A stretch of 52,960 bases of DNA from assembly GCA_013152925.1 (NCBI GenBank), contig JAADFK010000151.1, forward strand, positions 1-52,960, written 5' to 3'. The stretch is from Acidobacteriota bacterium (GTDB taxonomy: Bacteria; Acidobacteriota; Thermoanaerobaculia; Thermoanaerobaculales; Sulfomarinibacteraceae). Every line of letters begins with the position of its first letter. Within the stretch, counting starts at the first letter, position 1. A program made the translations under genes and the position numbers. Of the stretch, positions 33,063 through 42,700 are shown piece after piece. The notes below the pieces were generated by a model that saw only the letters and a program-made list of their open reading frames with translations, made no database searches and had not been told where the DNA came from.

Positions 33063-36000
33063 ATGAGAGCTCATCGGACCACGCCGATTTCCCCCTCACC
33101 CCTGACCCCTCACTCCTCACATCTTCGTTTCATCCTCCGCGCCAGCGTGGTCCTCGCCGCGGCGGTGCTGGCGCTGCCCGGCCTCGCCACGGCCGGCGAG
33201 CCGCACGTGTCGAACGTGTCCGCCCACCAGCGATCGGACAAGAAGGTGGAGGTCAGCTACGACCTGTCGGGCGCGCCGTCGGGCGGGGCGACAGTGGAAC
33301 CCAATTCGAGGAAGGTGGGCGCCCTCGGTCTCAAGAGTACCCGATCGTCATTCTTGGACCCGTGCAACAGCCTTGACAACTGGATTCCGTGGGGGGATCC
33401 GCCGGGTATTCTGGACCCCTCCACGGGTAACCCGGCACCTTCACTCAAGGGTAACGGTGATGGAAATTATGGATCCGGATTGTCCACACGGCAGTGCTTC
33501 GATATTTCCGGGGGCGCCACACTCGAGTTTGACTTCATGCAGAGATCACCCCTCCGAGGTGGAAGCGGTGGCTTTTCGTTGATCGAGAACCACGCCTCAA
33601 CGGGCTCCACATCCTATCTCAATCCTCTTATCGGTGTGTACGGTAAGCAACAAGAGGGCGGTTCTTCCGTTGACATGATGGTGAGAATCATGGACGCGGC
33701 CGGGAATGTTACTAGTACGCCCATTGATTCGAATAACTTCAACCGATGGGCACGAGTGAAGATCGTCGTATGGCCGAATTTTACCAGGGCAGACGTCTAC
33801 ATTGACGGTGTCTTAAAGGTAACGTCAGAGAGTCTGTTTCATCAATCCTGCGTATGGCTAGCAGGTTTTGGGCACGATCCAGAATACTGGTATGACAATT
33901 GGTCTTTGACTACAAATTCCGCGGTTATCCCCACCGCCTCCTTTACCTGGTCGCCGAGTCAGCCAAAGGCGGGGCAGGCGGTACAGTTCACGGACACTTC
34001 CACGGGTTCACCGACATCATGGTCGTGGGATTTTGGCGATGGCGGGACGAGCACACAGCGGAACCCTGCCCATTCGTACGCTTCTGCAGGGAATTACCTG
34101 ACCAAGCTGACCGCCACGAACCAGTACGGGTCGAATACGTTCTCCAGATGGCTGACCGTCGTCGCCAATGGTTCGAAGCCGACCGCATCGTTCACGTGGT
34201 CGCCGGCCTCTCCGAAGGCGGGTCAGGCGGTGCAGTTCACGGACACCTCGACGGGGAGCCCGACCTCGTGGTCATGGACCTTCGGCGATGGTGGCACTTC
34301 GTCGACGCGGTACCCGACACACACCTACAGCTCGGCGGGGACGTACACGGTGAAGCTGACCGTCGCAAACGCTTATGGCCATAGCAGTATTATCAGGGAT
34401 CTGACGGTCCAAGGCGGGCCAGTCGGTCAGAGCCGGCGTCTTGAGTTCTCTCATGTAACGTCGGAGGTGAGTGTCGGGGAGACTTTTTCCGTTACGATCA
34501 CCTTGCGCGATGAGGGTGGTACGATCGTCGATTCCAACGCTCAGGTTGTTCTCGCCGCGTCGGTGGGCCAAGTCTCTCCGTTCCTCGTCAACATCAGGCA
34601 TGGCAAGGTAACAGCCGACGTTTCCATTGACTCGTGTGGAAAGGGCGTTCTTATCCATGGGTCGACCTCCGGTGCATCGGGCGAGACGAACACATTCGAT
34701 GTCGTGGGATGTTCCTCCAATCTTGGTACGCTGGGAGGAGTAGTTTCGGACTCCTCCGGCACCGTTTCCGGCGCCACAGTCGATGCAGTCGATGGTACTG
34801 GCCATGAGCGAACGACAGAAACCAACGCAGCCGGGGTGTACCAGTTCAGTGGGATACCTTGCGACGATTACGAAACGTGGGCGGAGAAGGGAAGCGAGAA
34901 CACTCAGCATGTCCATCTTGCGGTCTGTGGCGCCTCGATTTCCAAGGATCTCTTCATAACAGGCTCCAGTCATTCGGATTTGACACCCGTGCTGCTGCTT
35001 CCAGGGATCATGGGATCAACAACCTCCGGGTGGTACATGTACCCCAAACTACCGGCTACTAGCCCGGAATGGGGCTCTTCACTGTGGCCAGGGCTGGCCG
35101 CAAAAAACGTCGGCGGACTTTTGGACCCATTTGGAGTAACAGGTTGGAAGGACCTCATAGCAACGCTTGAATCCCGGGGGTACGTACTTGGCGAGAACCT
35201 CTTTCCTGTACCCTACGATTGGCGCCTGCCCGCAGTAGTAGCGGCAGATCAATACTTGAAGCCATGGATCAATGAGGCGAAACAAGAAACCGGAAAGTCC
35301 AAGGTTGACATCATCGCGCATAGTATGGGGGGGCTGGTGGCGCGATCGTTTATCCAATACAATGTGCGCCACGGTCAAGATATCGACAAGCTCATTATGG
35401 TTGGAACGCCAAACCACGGCGCCGCCGTCGCGTACTTCATCGCGGAAGGTGGTGACACTGTGAAGGCTGACACCATTACCAGCAGCGGGCTGGTTGGCTG
35501 GGCGAAGGACTGGTTGGTTCAATTTTACACGCAGACCGTCATGGATCAGCACCTCGTCATCTACAGGTGGGGGATTAACCCCATGTTACCAGGCTTTGAA
35601 CGACGTGTGCGCAGGCTGATCGAAAACCATACACAGTCCGTTCTTGAGTTATTGCCCGATTCCACGATGAACACCTATGATCCCGATCGTCACCCTGCGT
35701 GCCTTCCGAACCCGGTTCTTGATTATTACAATGATGTCAACCTGGGCGATCTCTACCAAGTGAATATCCGGATCTTCGCCGGCAAGGGAAACTCAACGGT
35801 TAGTGGGATTACTCTCGAGTCCCAGGACTGTGGGCGTCGGATCTACCCGGACGGGAAGCCCACCGCTGTCGAGCTTTCGAATGCGGGTGACGGTACTGTC
35901 TTGGAGAAGGGCACGAAGATCGACGGGGTGTCAGACTGGATCGATACGAAGGCCGGGCCCCACGCGAGCCTTATCGGCGTGTACAAGGACGATATTGCTG

Positions 36001-39000
36001 AGTGGATCTGTGAAGGCCAGCCATGTTCCCAAGCTGGCGCCAGCATGTTGTCGGCTGCAGCAGCACGGTCAAACCTCGCAGTATCCATCACCGGCCGGGC
36101 ACAACCTTTTCTTACGGCGCCCAATGGGAAGAGACTGGGGGTCGACCCGCTCAATGGGAAGCAGGTCCGGGATATCTCGTCGTCCTCGCTACAAGTCAGT
36201 CCCCGAGCTTCATCGATCTCCGTTGACGCACCCCAGGATGGCTCGTATTTGTTGGAGTTCCATGGTCCTTTCGACGAAGATTTCAGTGTGGGAGCCTCTT
36301 TGGCGATTGCGGACGGGCTCGGCTCTGTTTCAGCCGTAGGTTTCCTGGAAAATGGTGTAATGAAGGCCGAGCTTGTTGTCCACGGGCAAACCGTCGAACT
36401 CCGGACACAAGTCTCGCCACCTTCCCACGTTGAGGCAACCCGGCAATCAGCCGGTAAGACGCGTATTTCTTGGGACCCTCCTGCCGACGGTGGAGCCCAG
36501 TCCTATCGGGTGTTTGTACGGGGATGGGACCGGCCATCACTCCGACTTCTCGGTACCACATCCTCCGCCTCATTTCAGACCGGTTTGAAATGGAGTGGTG
36601 ATACTGACGATGGACCCAACTACTTTGCCATCGCTTCGGTCTCGGCGTCTGGCGCTCTCAGTTTTGTCTCGGTATATGTAACCGATGACGACCGTGATCA
36701 TGATGGATTGTCTGATAGTGATGAGAGGGTGGAGGGAACGTCGCTGGATTCCCCCGATACGGATGGGGATGGGCTCACTGATGGTGAAGAAATCGATGCC
36801 GGAACAGATCCTCTAGATCAGGATTCCGATGGGGACGGTTTCAGCGATGGGGACGAGGTCCATGCCGGATCCGACCCCTTAAATGCCCAATCCCGGCCCA
36901 GTGGGATCAACTTGCCAGGCCCCAACATCTACCTCATCCCAGCGTCGGCGCATTCGCCGGGGCAGCATGGGACGAGCTGGGTTTCGGATGTGGTGCTGTA
37001 CAACGAGGGCAGCAGCACGGCCAGCGTCAACCTGTACTACCTGGAGGGCAATCACGACCACCGGTCGACGACGGGTACGCGGATCTCGGTACCGGAGGGT
37101 GCGTCGGTGAAGCTCGGTGACGTGGTGGGGAACACCTTCGGGGACAACGCCACCTCGGGGGCTCTGTACGTGGGCTCGGATCAGCCGCTGGTGATCACCT
37201 CGCGGACCTACAACAACGCCTCGTCGGGGACCTACGGGCAGTTCATCGCGGGGATGCCGGTGGACGCGCTCATCGGGGCCAACGAGACGGTACGGTTGAT
37301 CCAGCTGACGCGGAATGGCAACTACCGGACGAACATCGGCTTTGCCAACGCCTCGGATAAGACCATCACCGTCAAGGTCGAGCTCTACCGGAGCAGCGGC
37401 TCGTATATCGCGACGCGGAGCTACACGATCCAGCCGTACGGGTTCTACCAGAAGACGGACATCATCGGCCCGGACGTCTCGGACGCCTACGCGGTGGTGA
37501 GCTCGTCCACATCGGGGGCGAAGTTCTCTACCTACGCGTCGGTGATCGACAACCGGACGGGGGACCCGGTGTTCATCACGCCGGGGGCGGGGACGGCCTC
37601 GGCGGGGCAGAGCCTCTACATCCCGGGATCAGCCCATGTCAACGGGGCCGGTGGTACCCAGTGGCGGACGGACGTGGAGATCCACAACCCGGGCAACACG
37701 ACGGCGACGTACAAGATCGAATTGTTGAAACGGGATCACGCCAACACATCGTCCCAAACGAAGACCTACAGCCTTTCTCCGGGTCACAGTGTGCGGTACA
37801 CGGACGCCCTGAGCACGCTCTTCGGGTTCACGGGCGCCTCGGCGCTGCGGATCACGCCGTCGGCGGGGACGGTCATGGTGACGAGCCGGACGTACAACCA
37901 GACCTCGAAGGGGACCTTCGGGCAGTTCATCGCCGCGGTGCCGGTCAGCAGGGAGATCGCGCAGGGAGATTCGGTGCCGGTGGTGCAGCTGTCGGACTCG
38001 GCGTCCACATCGAGTGGCTACCGGACGAACATCGGTTTCGTCAACACGACGGGGAAGACCATCACGGTCAAGGCCGACCTCTATACAGGTTCCGGCAGCA
38101 AGCTGGGGACGAAGACCGTCACCCTCCGCGCCTACGAGTACAAACAGGTGGATCGTGTTTTCCGCTCCGTGACCGGCTCCACGCTGGACAACTGCTACGC
38201 GGTGCTCAAGACGACGACCTCCGGCGGTGCCTTCCTAGCCTACGCCTCCGTTGTCGACAACCGCTCCGGTGACCCCGTGTACGTGCCGGCCACTGGGGGC
38301 GGCGGGGGTGGTGGCGGAACCTGCACGATTCAGGTGACTTCACCGAACGGCGGTGAGAGCTGGAACATGGGAACCACCCACACGGTGCGGTGGACGAAGA
38401 GCGGGTCCGGGTGCGGGAGCAAGATCAAGGCGGAGCTGCTCAGGAACGGTCAGCTGACCTCGACCATCCGGACGAGCACGCCAAACGACGGCAGCCTGAC
38501 CTGGAACATCCCCACAAATCTGGCCCAAAGCGGCAAGTACCGCGTCCAATTGACCGACCTCGGCAGCACCGGAGCGAGTGATACATCGGACGGAAACTTC
38601 ACACTGATGGCAGCTGGCCAACACGAGAACGAAATCACTGTCACGCTGCCGGGTGGGGTCAAGATGGTATTGGTGCACATCCCGGCGGGGACCTTCATGA
38701 TGGGCTCGCCGACAGCTGAACGTGGACGATACGATCGGGAGGACCTTCACCAGGTGACGCTGACGCACGGGTATTTCATCGGCAAGAACGAGGTGACGCA
38801 GGCGCAGTGGCAGGCGGTGATGGGGTCCAACCCGTCGCATGGTTACGGTGTGGGGGACGACTATCCCGTGCACTTCGTTTCGTGGAACGATATTTGCGGT
38901 AGCACGATGGGTTCCGTTTGCGCCTCATCGAGTTTCATCGGGAAGCTGAACGCCTACCTGGGGACGACGAAGTTCCGGTTGCCGACGGATGCGGAGTGGG

Positions 39001-39398
39001 AGCGTGCGGCTCGGGCGGGGACGCAGACGGCGTTTTCCTTCTCGGTTCCTTCGAACTGGGACACGGAATGTGGGGCTTTTCCGGAGGCGGATGCACACAT
39101 GTGGTGGTGCGGGAATTCGGGATACCAGACGCATCGGGTGGGGTCGAAGCACCCGAACGGGTACGGGTTGTATGACATATATGGAAACATCTGGGAAAAA
39201 GTGGCGGACTGGTATATGCCAAACTTGGGAACGCCTCCGGTGGTCGATCCAACGGGGCCGGCAACTGGTTTAGAACGAGTTTCACGGGGTGGTGCTTTCA
39301 ATCACAATGCCAAAGACTGCCGGTCGGCGATGCGCGGATGGACTGCACCAGATTATCGCACGTACAACGTCGGCTTCCGCCTCGCCATGTCCGAATGA
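33063..39398 (+). CDS. Giant exported mosaic protein: LCAT-like hydrolase within a SUMF1-type protein
   Basis: 2111 residues; the ATG follows GGAGG by 5 bases. Order: signal peptide (1-44); a 34-residue beta fragment (HVSNVSAHQRSDKKVEVSYD) cut off near residue 78; a LamG/jelly-roll-like domain (about 95-285); two PKD domains (290-372 and 373-452); an Ig-like and a carboxypeptidase-regulatory-like domain (about 455-635); a lecithin:cholesterol acyltransferase-like alpha/beta hydrolase (about 639-1000) with PVLLLPGIMGS and a likely triad Ser754 (AHSMGG), Asp943 (NAGDGT), His967 (GPHASL); a fibronectin-III-like domain (about 1119-1205); thrombospondin-3-type calcium repeats (about 1207-1277); two copies of a 225-residue domain; a Gly8 linker; a KNH-like domain (TSPNGGESW); and a SUMF1/FGE-sulfatase domain (about 1852-2111). 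The FGE catalytic Cys pair is incomplete (SRGGAFNHNAKDC). The central part is visibly lower in GC. Confidence 0.85.
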   Translation: MRAHRTTPISPSPLTPHSSHLRFILRASVVLAAAVLALPGLATAGEPHVSNVSAHQRSDKKVEVSYDLSGAPSGGATVEPNSRKVGALGLKSTRSSFLDPCNSLDNWIPWGDPPGILDPSTGNPAPSLKGNGDGNYGSGLSTRQCFDISGGATLEFDFMQRSPLRGGSGGFSLIENHASTGSTSYLNPLIGVYGKQQEGGSSVDMMVRIMDAAGNVTSTPIDSNNFNRWARVKIVVWPNFTRADVYIDGVLKVTSESLFHQSCVWLAGFGHDPEYWYDNWSLTTNSAVIPTASFTWSPSQPKAGQAVQFTDTSTGSPTSWSWDFGDGGTSTQRNPAHSYASAGNYLTKLTATNQYGSNTFSRWLTVVANGSKPTASFTWSPASPKAGQAVQFTDTSTGSPTSWSWTFGDGGTSSTRYPTHTYSSAGTYTVKLTVANAYGHSSIIRDLTVQGGPVGQSRRLEFSHVTSEVSVGETFSVTITLRDEGGTIVDSNAQVVLAASVGQVSPFLVNIRHGKVTADVSIDSCGKGVLIHGSTSGASGETNTFDVVGCSSNLGTLGGVVSDSSGTVSGATVDAVDGTGHERTTETNAAGVYQFSGIPCDDYETWAEKGSENTQHVHLAVCGASISKDLFITGSSHSDLTPVLLLPGIMGSTTSGWYMYPKLPATSPEWGSSLWPGLAAKNVGGLLDPFGVTGWKDLIATLESRGYVLGENLFPVPYDWRLPAVVAADQYLKPWINEAKQETGKSKVDIIAHSMGGLVARSFIQYNVRHGQDIDKLIMVGTPNHGAAVAYFIAEGGDTVKADTITSSGLVGWAKDWLVQFYTQTVMDQHLVIYRWGINPMLPGFERRVRRLIENHTQSVLELLPDSTMNTYDPDRHPACLPNPVLDYYNDVNLGDLYQVNIRIFAGKGNSTVSGITLESQDCGRRIYPDGKPTAVELSNAGDGTVLEKGTKIDGVSDWIDTKAGPHASLIGVYKDDIAEWICEGQPCSQAGASMLSAAAARSNLAVSITGRAQPFLTAPNGKRLGVDPLNGKQVRDISSSSLQVSPRASSISVDAPQDGSYLLEFHGPFDEDFSVGASLAIADGLGSVSAVGFLENGVMKAELVVHGQTVELRTQVSPPSHVEATRQSAGKTRISWDPPADGGAQSYRVFVRGWDRPSLRLLGTTSSASFQTGLKWSGDTDDGPNYFAIASVSASGALSFVSVYVTDDDRDHDGLSDSDERVEGTSLDSPDTDGDGLTDGEEIDAGTDPLDQDSDGDGFSDGDEVHAGSDPLNAQSRPSGINLPGPNIYLIPASAHSPGQHGTSWVSDVVLYNEGSSTASVNLYYLEGNHDHRSTTGTRISVPEGASVKLGDVVGNTFGDNATSGALYVGSDQPLVITSRTYNNASSGTYGQFIAGMPVDALIGANETVRLIQLTRNGNYRTNIGFANASDKTITVKVELYRSSGSYIATRSYTIQPYGFYQKTDIIGPDVSDAYAVVSSSTSGAKFSTYASVIDNRTGDPVFITPGAGTASAGQSLYIPGSAHVNGAGGTQWRTDVEIHNPGNTTATYKIELLKRDHANTSSQTKTYSLSPGHSVRYTDALSTLFGFTGASALRITPSAGTVMVTSRTYNQTSKGTFGQFIAAVPVSREIAQGDSVPVVQLSDSASTSSGYRTNIGFVNTTGKTITVKADLYTGSGSKLGTKTVTLRAYEYKQVDRVFRSVTGSTLDNCYAVLKTTTSGGAFLAYASVVDNRSGDPVYVPATGGGGGGGGTCTIQVTSPNGGESWNMGTTHTVRWTKSGSGCGSKIKAELLRNGQLTSTIRTSTPNDGSLTWNIPTNLAQSGKYRVQLTDLGSTGASDTSDGNFTLMAAGQHENEITVTLPGGVKMVLVHIPAGTFMMGSPTAERGRYDREDLHQVTLTHGYFIGKNEVTQAQWQAVMGSNPSHGYGVGDDYPVHFVSWNDICGSTMGSVCASSSFIGKLNAYLGTTKFRLPTDAEWERAARAGTQTAFSFSVPSNWDTECGAFPEADAHMWWCGNSGYQTHRVGSKHPNGYGLYDIYGNIWEKVADWYMPNLGTPPVVDPTGPATGLERVSRGGAFNHNAKDCRSAMRGWTAPDYRTYNVGFRLAMSE
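33930..34418 (+). repeat. Tandem PKD repeats inside mosaic gene
   Basis: Two adjacent copies (33930-34178 and 34179-34418) encode PTASFTWSP...KAGQAVQFTDTSTGSPTSW...FGDGGTS with nearly identical protein sequence but many third-position differences, so the duplication is not recent. Confidence 0.8.
36919..38290 (+). repeat. Two copies of a 225-residue exported domain in mosaic gene
   Basis: The copies begin YLIPASAHSPGQHGTSWVSD (about 36925) and YIPGSAHVNGAGGTQWRTD (about 37617). Both contain TSRTYN...GTFGQFIA or GTYGQFIA, YRTNIGF, KTITVK and ASV[IV]DNR[TS]GDPV. From memory the domain is common in exported Acidobacteriota proteins; its role is unknown, possibly adhesion or surface display. Confidence 0.75.
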
Positions 39399-39648
39399 TG
39401 CTGTGCGCTCTTACTTTCTTACCCCTTGCCAAGGTGTGGGCTTCCCGAGCGGAGCGTGCCCGGGCCGAGACGCCGCCGGACCGGGCAGCGGAGCGGTTGG
39501 CCATCGCGGAGGCGCGGAAGAGAGGGGATGGGTGAGTTGGGGATACCCGATGAAGCTATGCTTTCTTGGGGGGGGGGGTCTTCTCTGGTCCATCTCGAAC
39601 GGTTTGGATGAACCACAAGGCCTCGTTTAGGGATGGCACCACGAGGAA

Positions 39649-39738
39649 GCCTCTCCTCGTCTCCGCGTCGTTGCGTTTCAGTTTCTTTTCGACGCGGTCG
39701 AGGCAAGAAGATGGAAACGCAGGAGCGTAGAGGAGAAA
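39649..39738. repeat. Hairpin element, CGACG core family (copy 3)
   Basis: Left arm GCCTCTCCTCGTCTCCGCG then TTGCGTTTC; centre TTTTCGACGCGGTCGAGG; right arm GGAAACGCAGGAGCGTAGAG then GAG. The arms are imperfect inverses (TGCGTTTC against GAAACGCA; CCTCT against AGAGG). Same organisation as the copy at 32585-32668. Confidence 0.55.
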
Positions 39739-39762
39739 CGGGGCGGCCCGGAGGCCGCCCCG
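39739..39762 (-). terminator. nifJ: Probable terminator of nifJ
   Basis: A 10-bp perfect stem (CGGGGCGGCC and GGCCGCCCCG) with loop CGGA, 25 bases past the nifJ stop. On the minus strand it is followed by GTTTCTCC rather than a long U run, so termination may be weak or factor-assisted. Confidence 0.55.
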
Positions 39763-39786
39763 CGGTGTTGGTGATTAGCCGGGCCC

Positions 39787-42700
39787 TCAGTTGGCGGCCT
39801 CGTCCTCCCCGCGCAGCACGCGGATCTGGGAGAGCTGCCTGTAGATGTCGTAGCGCGCCTTGGCGTGCCGGTCGGCGGCTTCGAGGAGCTCCTTGGCATG
39901 TTCGGGGTTGGTCTTTTGGACCATGTGGAAGCGGGCCTCGCGCCTGGCCAGCTCCGCGACGTTGACCGTGGGCGGCTTGGAATCGAGCTTCAGGGGCGGC
40001 TCTCCCATGGCGGCGCGCCGCGGGTCGAAGCGGTAGAGGGGCCACATGCCGCTGTCCACCGCCAGGTTCTGGTGGATGATGCCGTCCTCCATGCCGTAGC
40101 CGTGAGCGATGCAGTGGGAGTAGGCGATGATCAGCGAGGTGCCGGGGTAGGACTCAGCCTCGGTGAAGGCCTGGACCGTCTGCCGGTCCTTGGAGCCGAA
40201 GGCCACCTGGGCCACGTAGACGTGGCCGTAGGTCATGGCCATCATGCCGAGGTCCTTGGCGGCAAGGGGCTTGCCGGCGTAGGCGAACTTGGCGGCGGCC
40301 GCCAGCGGGGTCGCCTTGGAGGCCTGGCCGCCGGTGTTGGAGTAGACGGCCGTGTCCAGGACGAGGATGTTGACGTCGCGGTTCATGGCCAGCACGTGGT
40401 CGAGGCCGCCGTAGCCGATGTCGTAGGCCCAGCCGTCGCCGCCAACGATCCAGACGCTCTTCTTGACCAGGTAATCGGCTGCGACCTCCAGGTGCCTGGC
40501 GTCCGGGCCGTCGATGGTTGCCAGCTTCTCCTTGAGGGCGGCGACCCGAGCGCGCTGGGCGAAGATGCCGGCCTCATTGCTCTGGTCGGCGGAGAGGATC
40601 TCGTTGACCAGGTTCTCACCGATCCGGGAGGCGAGGCGTCTCAGCAGCTCGCGGGCATGCTCGGCGGCATGGTCCACGGCCAGGCGGAAGCCGAGGCCAA
40701 ACTCGGCGTTATCTTCGAAGAGGGAGTTGGACCAGGCTGGGCCGCGGCCCTCCTTGTTGACGGAGAAGGGCGTGGTGGGGAGGTTGCCGCCGTAGATGGA
40801 GGAACATCCCGTCGCGTTGGCAACCAGAGCGCGGTCGCCGAAGAGCTGGGTCATCAGCTTGATGTACGGGGTCTCGCCGCAACCGAGGCAGGCGCCGGAA
40901 TACTCGAAGAGGGGCTCGAGAAACTGCGAGCCCTTGACGTCCAGCTTGGCGATTCTCGTCCGTTCGGGCTCCGGGAGGTCCAGGAAGAAGGCGTAGTTCT
41001 CGCGCTCGGGCTCGCGGAGCGGCATCTGCGGGTGCATGTCGAGCGCCTTGTGCTCGGGGTTCTTCTTGTCCTTGGCCGGGCAGATGTGGACGCAGAGGGT
41101 GCAGCCCGTGCAGTCCTCGGGCGCCACCTGGATGGTGTACGCCATGCCCTTGAAGTCGGGGGCCTTGTACTCGACGGACTTGAAGGTCTCCGGAGCGCCA
41201 TCCAGCAGCGCCGGGTCGTAGACCTTGGCGCGGATGGCGGCGTGGGGGCAGACCAGGACGCACTTGTTGCACTGGATGCAGAGCTCCTCGTCCCAGACGG
41301 GGATCTCCAGCGCGATGTTCCGCTTCTCCCACTTGGTCGTTGCGGAGGGCCAGGTCCCGTCGGGCGGGAAGGCGCTGACCGGAAGCAGGTCGCCCTTGCC
41401 GGCGATCATGACGGCGGTCACCCTCTTGACGAACTCCGGAGCATTCTCCGGGACGATCGGCGGCCGGCGGTGTGTCGAGGTGACCGTGTCCGGCACCGTG
41501 ACCTCGTGGAGGTTGGCCAGGGAGGAGTCCACCGCCTTGAAGTTGAGCTGGACGACCTCGTCGCCCTTGCGGCCATAGGTCTTCTGGATGGCCTCCTTGA
41601 TCTTGGCGATGGCTTCGTCCTTGGGGAGCACGCCGGAGATGGCGAAGAAGCAGGTCTGCATGATCGTGTTGATGCGGGCGCCCATCTTGGCCTCGTGGGC
41701 GACGGAGTAGGCGTCGATGACGTAGAGCTTGAGCTGCTTCTCGATGATCTGTTCCTGGACCTCAACGGGGAACTGGTCCCAAACCTCGTCGGGGCCGAAG
41801 GGCGAGTTCACCAGGAAAACAGCGCCCGGCGCCGCGTACTCCAGGACGTCGTACTTGTCCAGGAAGACCCACTGGTGGCAGGCGACGAAGTTGGCCCGCC
41901 GGATCAGGTAGGTGGAGCGGATCGGCCTGGGACCGAAGCGGAGGTGGGAGATGGTGATGGCACCGGCCTTCTTGGAGTCGTAGACGAAGTAGCCCTGCGC
42001 CCAGTTGTCGGTCTCCTCGCCGATGATCTTGATGGAGTTCTTGTTGGCGCCGACGGTACCGTCGGAGCCAAGGCCCCAGAACACCGCGCGGGTGACGTTG
42101 TCGGGCTCGATGTCGAAGTCGTGGTTGATGGGCAGGGATGTGAAGCTGACGTCGTCGACGATGCCAACGGTGAAGTGGTTCTTGGGCTTCTCCTTGGCCA
42201 GCTCGTCGTAAATGCCCTTGATCATGCCGGCGTTGAGCTCCTTCGAGGAGAGGCCGTAGCGGCCGCCGACCACCCGGGGCTCCACCTCGAGCTCGCTGAC
42301 CCCGTCCATACGCGCCTCGGCGAGGGCCGTGACGATGTCCACGTAGAGCGGCTCGCCCTTGGCGCCTGGCTCCTTGGTGCGGTCGAGAACGGCGATCTTG
42401 CGGACGGTCTTGGGCAGGACGGCCAGCAGGTGCTTGGTGGAGAACGGCCGGTAGAGCCGGACCTTGAGAACGCCGACCTTTTCCCCGCGGCCGGTGGCCC
42501 ATTCCACGTACTCGTGGACCGCCTCGGCGCCGGAGCCCATGAGGATGACGACCCGGTCGGCCTCGGGATGGCCCACGTAGTCGAAGAGGTGGTAGGCGCG
42601 GCCCGTCAGGGCGGCGAACTGGTCCATGACCTCCTGGGTGATGCCCGGGCAGGCCTCGTAGTAGGTGTTGATGGCCTCGCGGGACTGGAAGAAGGCGTCG

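Larger units (their letters stand above)
39399..39786. repeat. Intergenic region with poly-G tract, hairpin element and terminator
   Basis: 388 bases between the mosaic gene and the convergent nifJ. It holds a run of 11 G (39568-39578), a hairpin element (39649-39738) related to those near 31451 and 32585, and the nifJ terminator hairpin (39739-39762). A short frame to 39535 encodes Ala/Arg-rich sequence (RAERARAETPPDRAAERLAI) that might be a decayed coding end, but there is no support for a gene. Confidence 0.55.
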
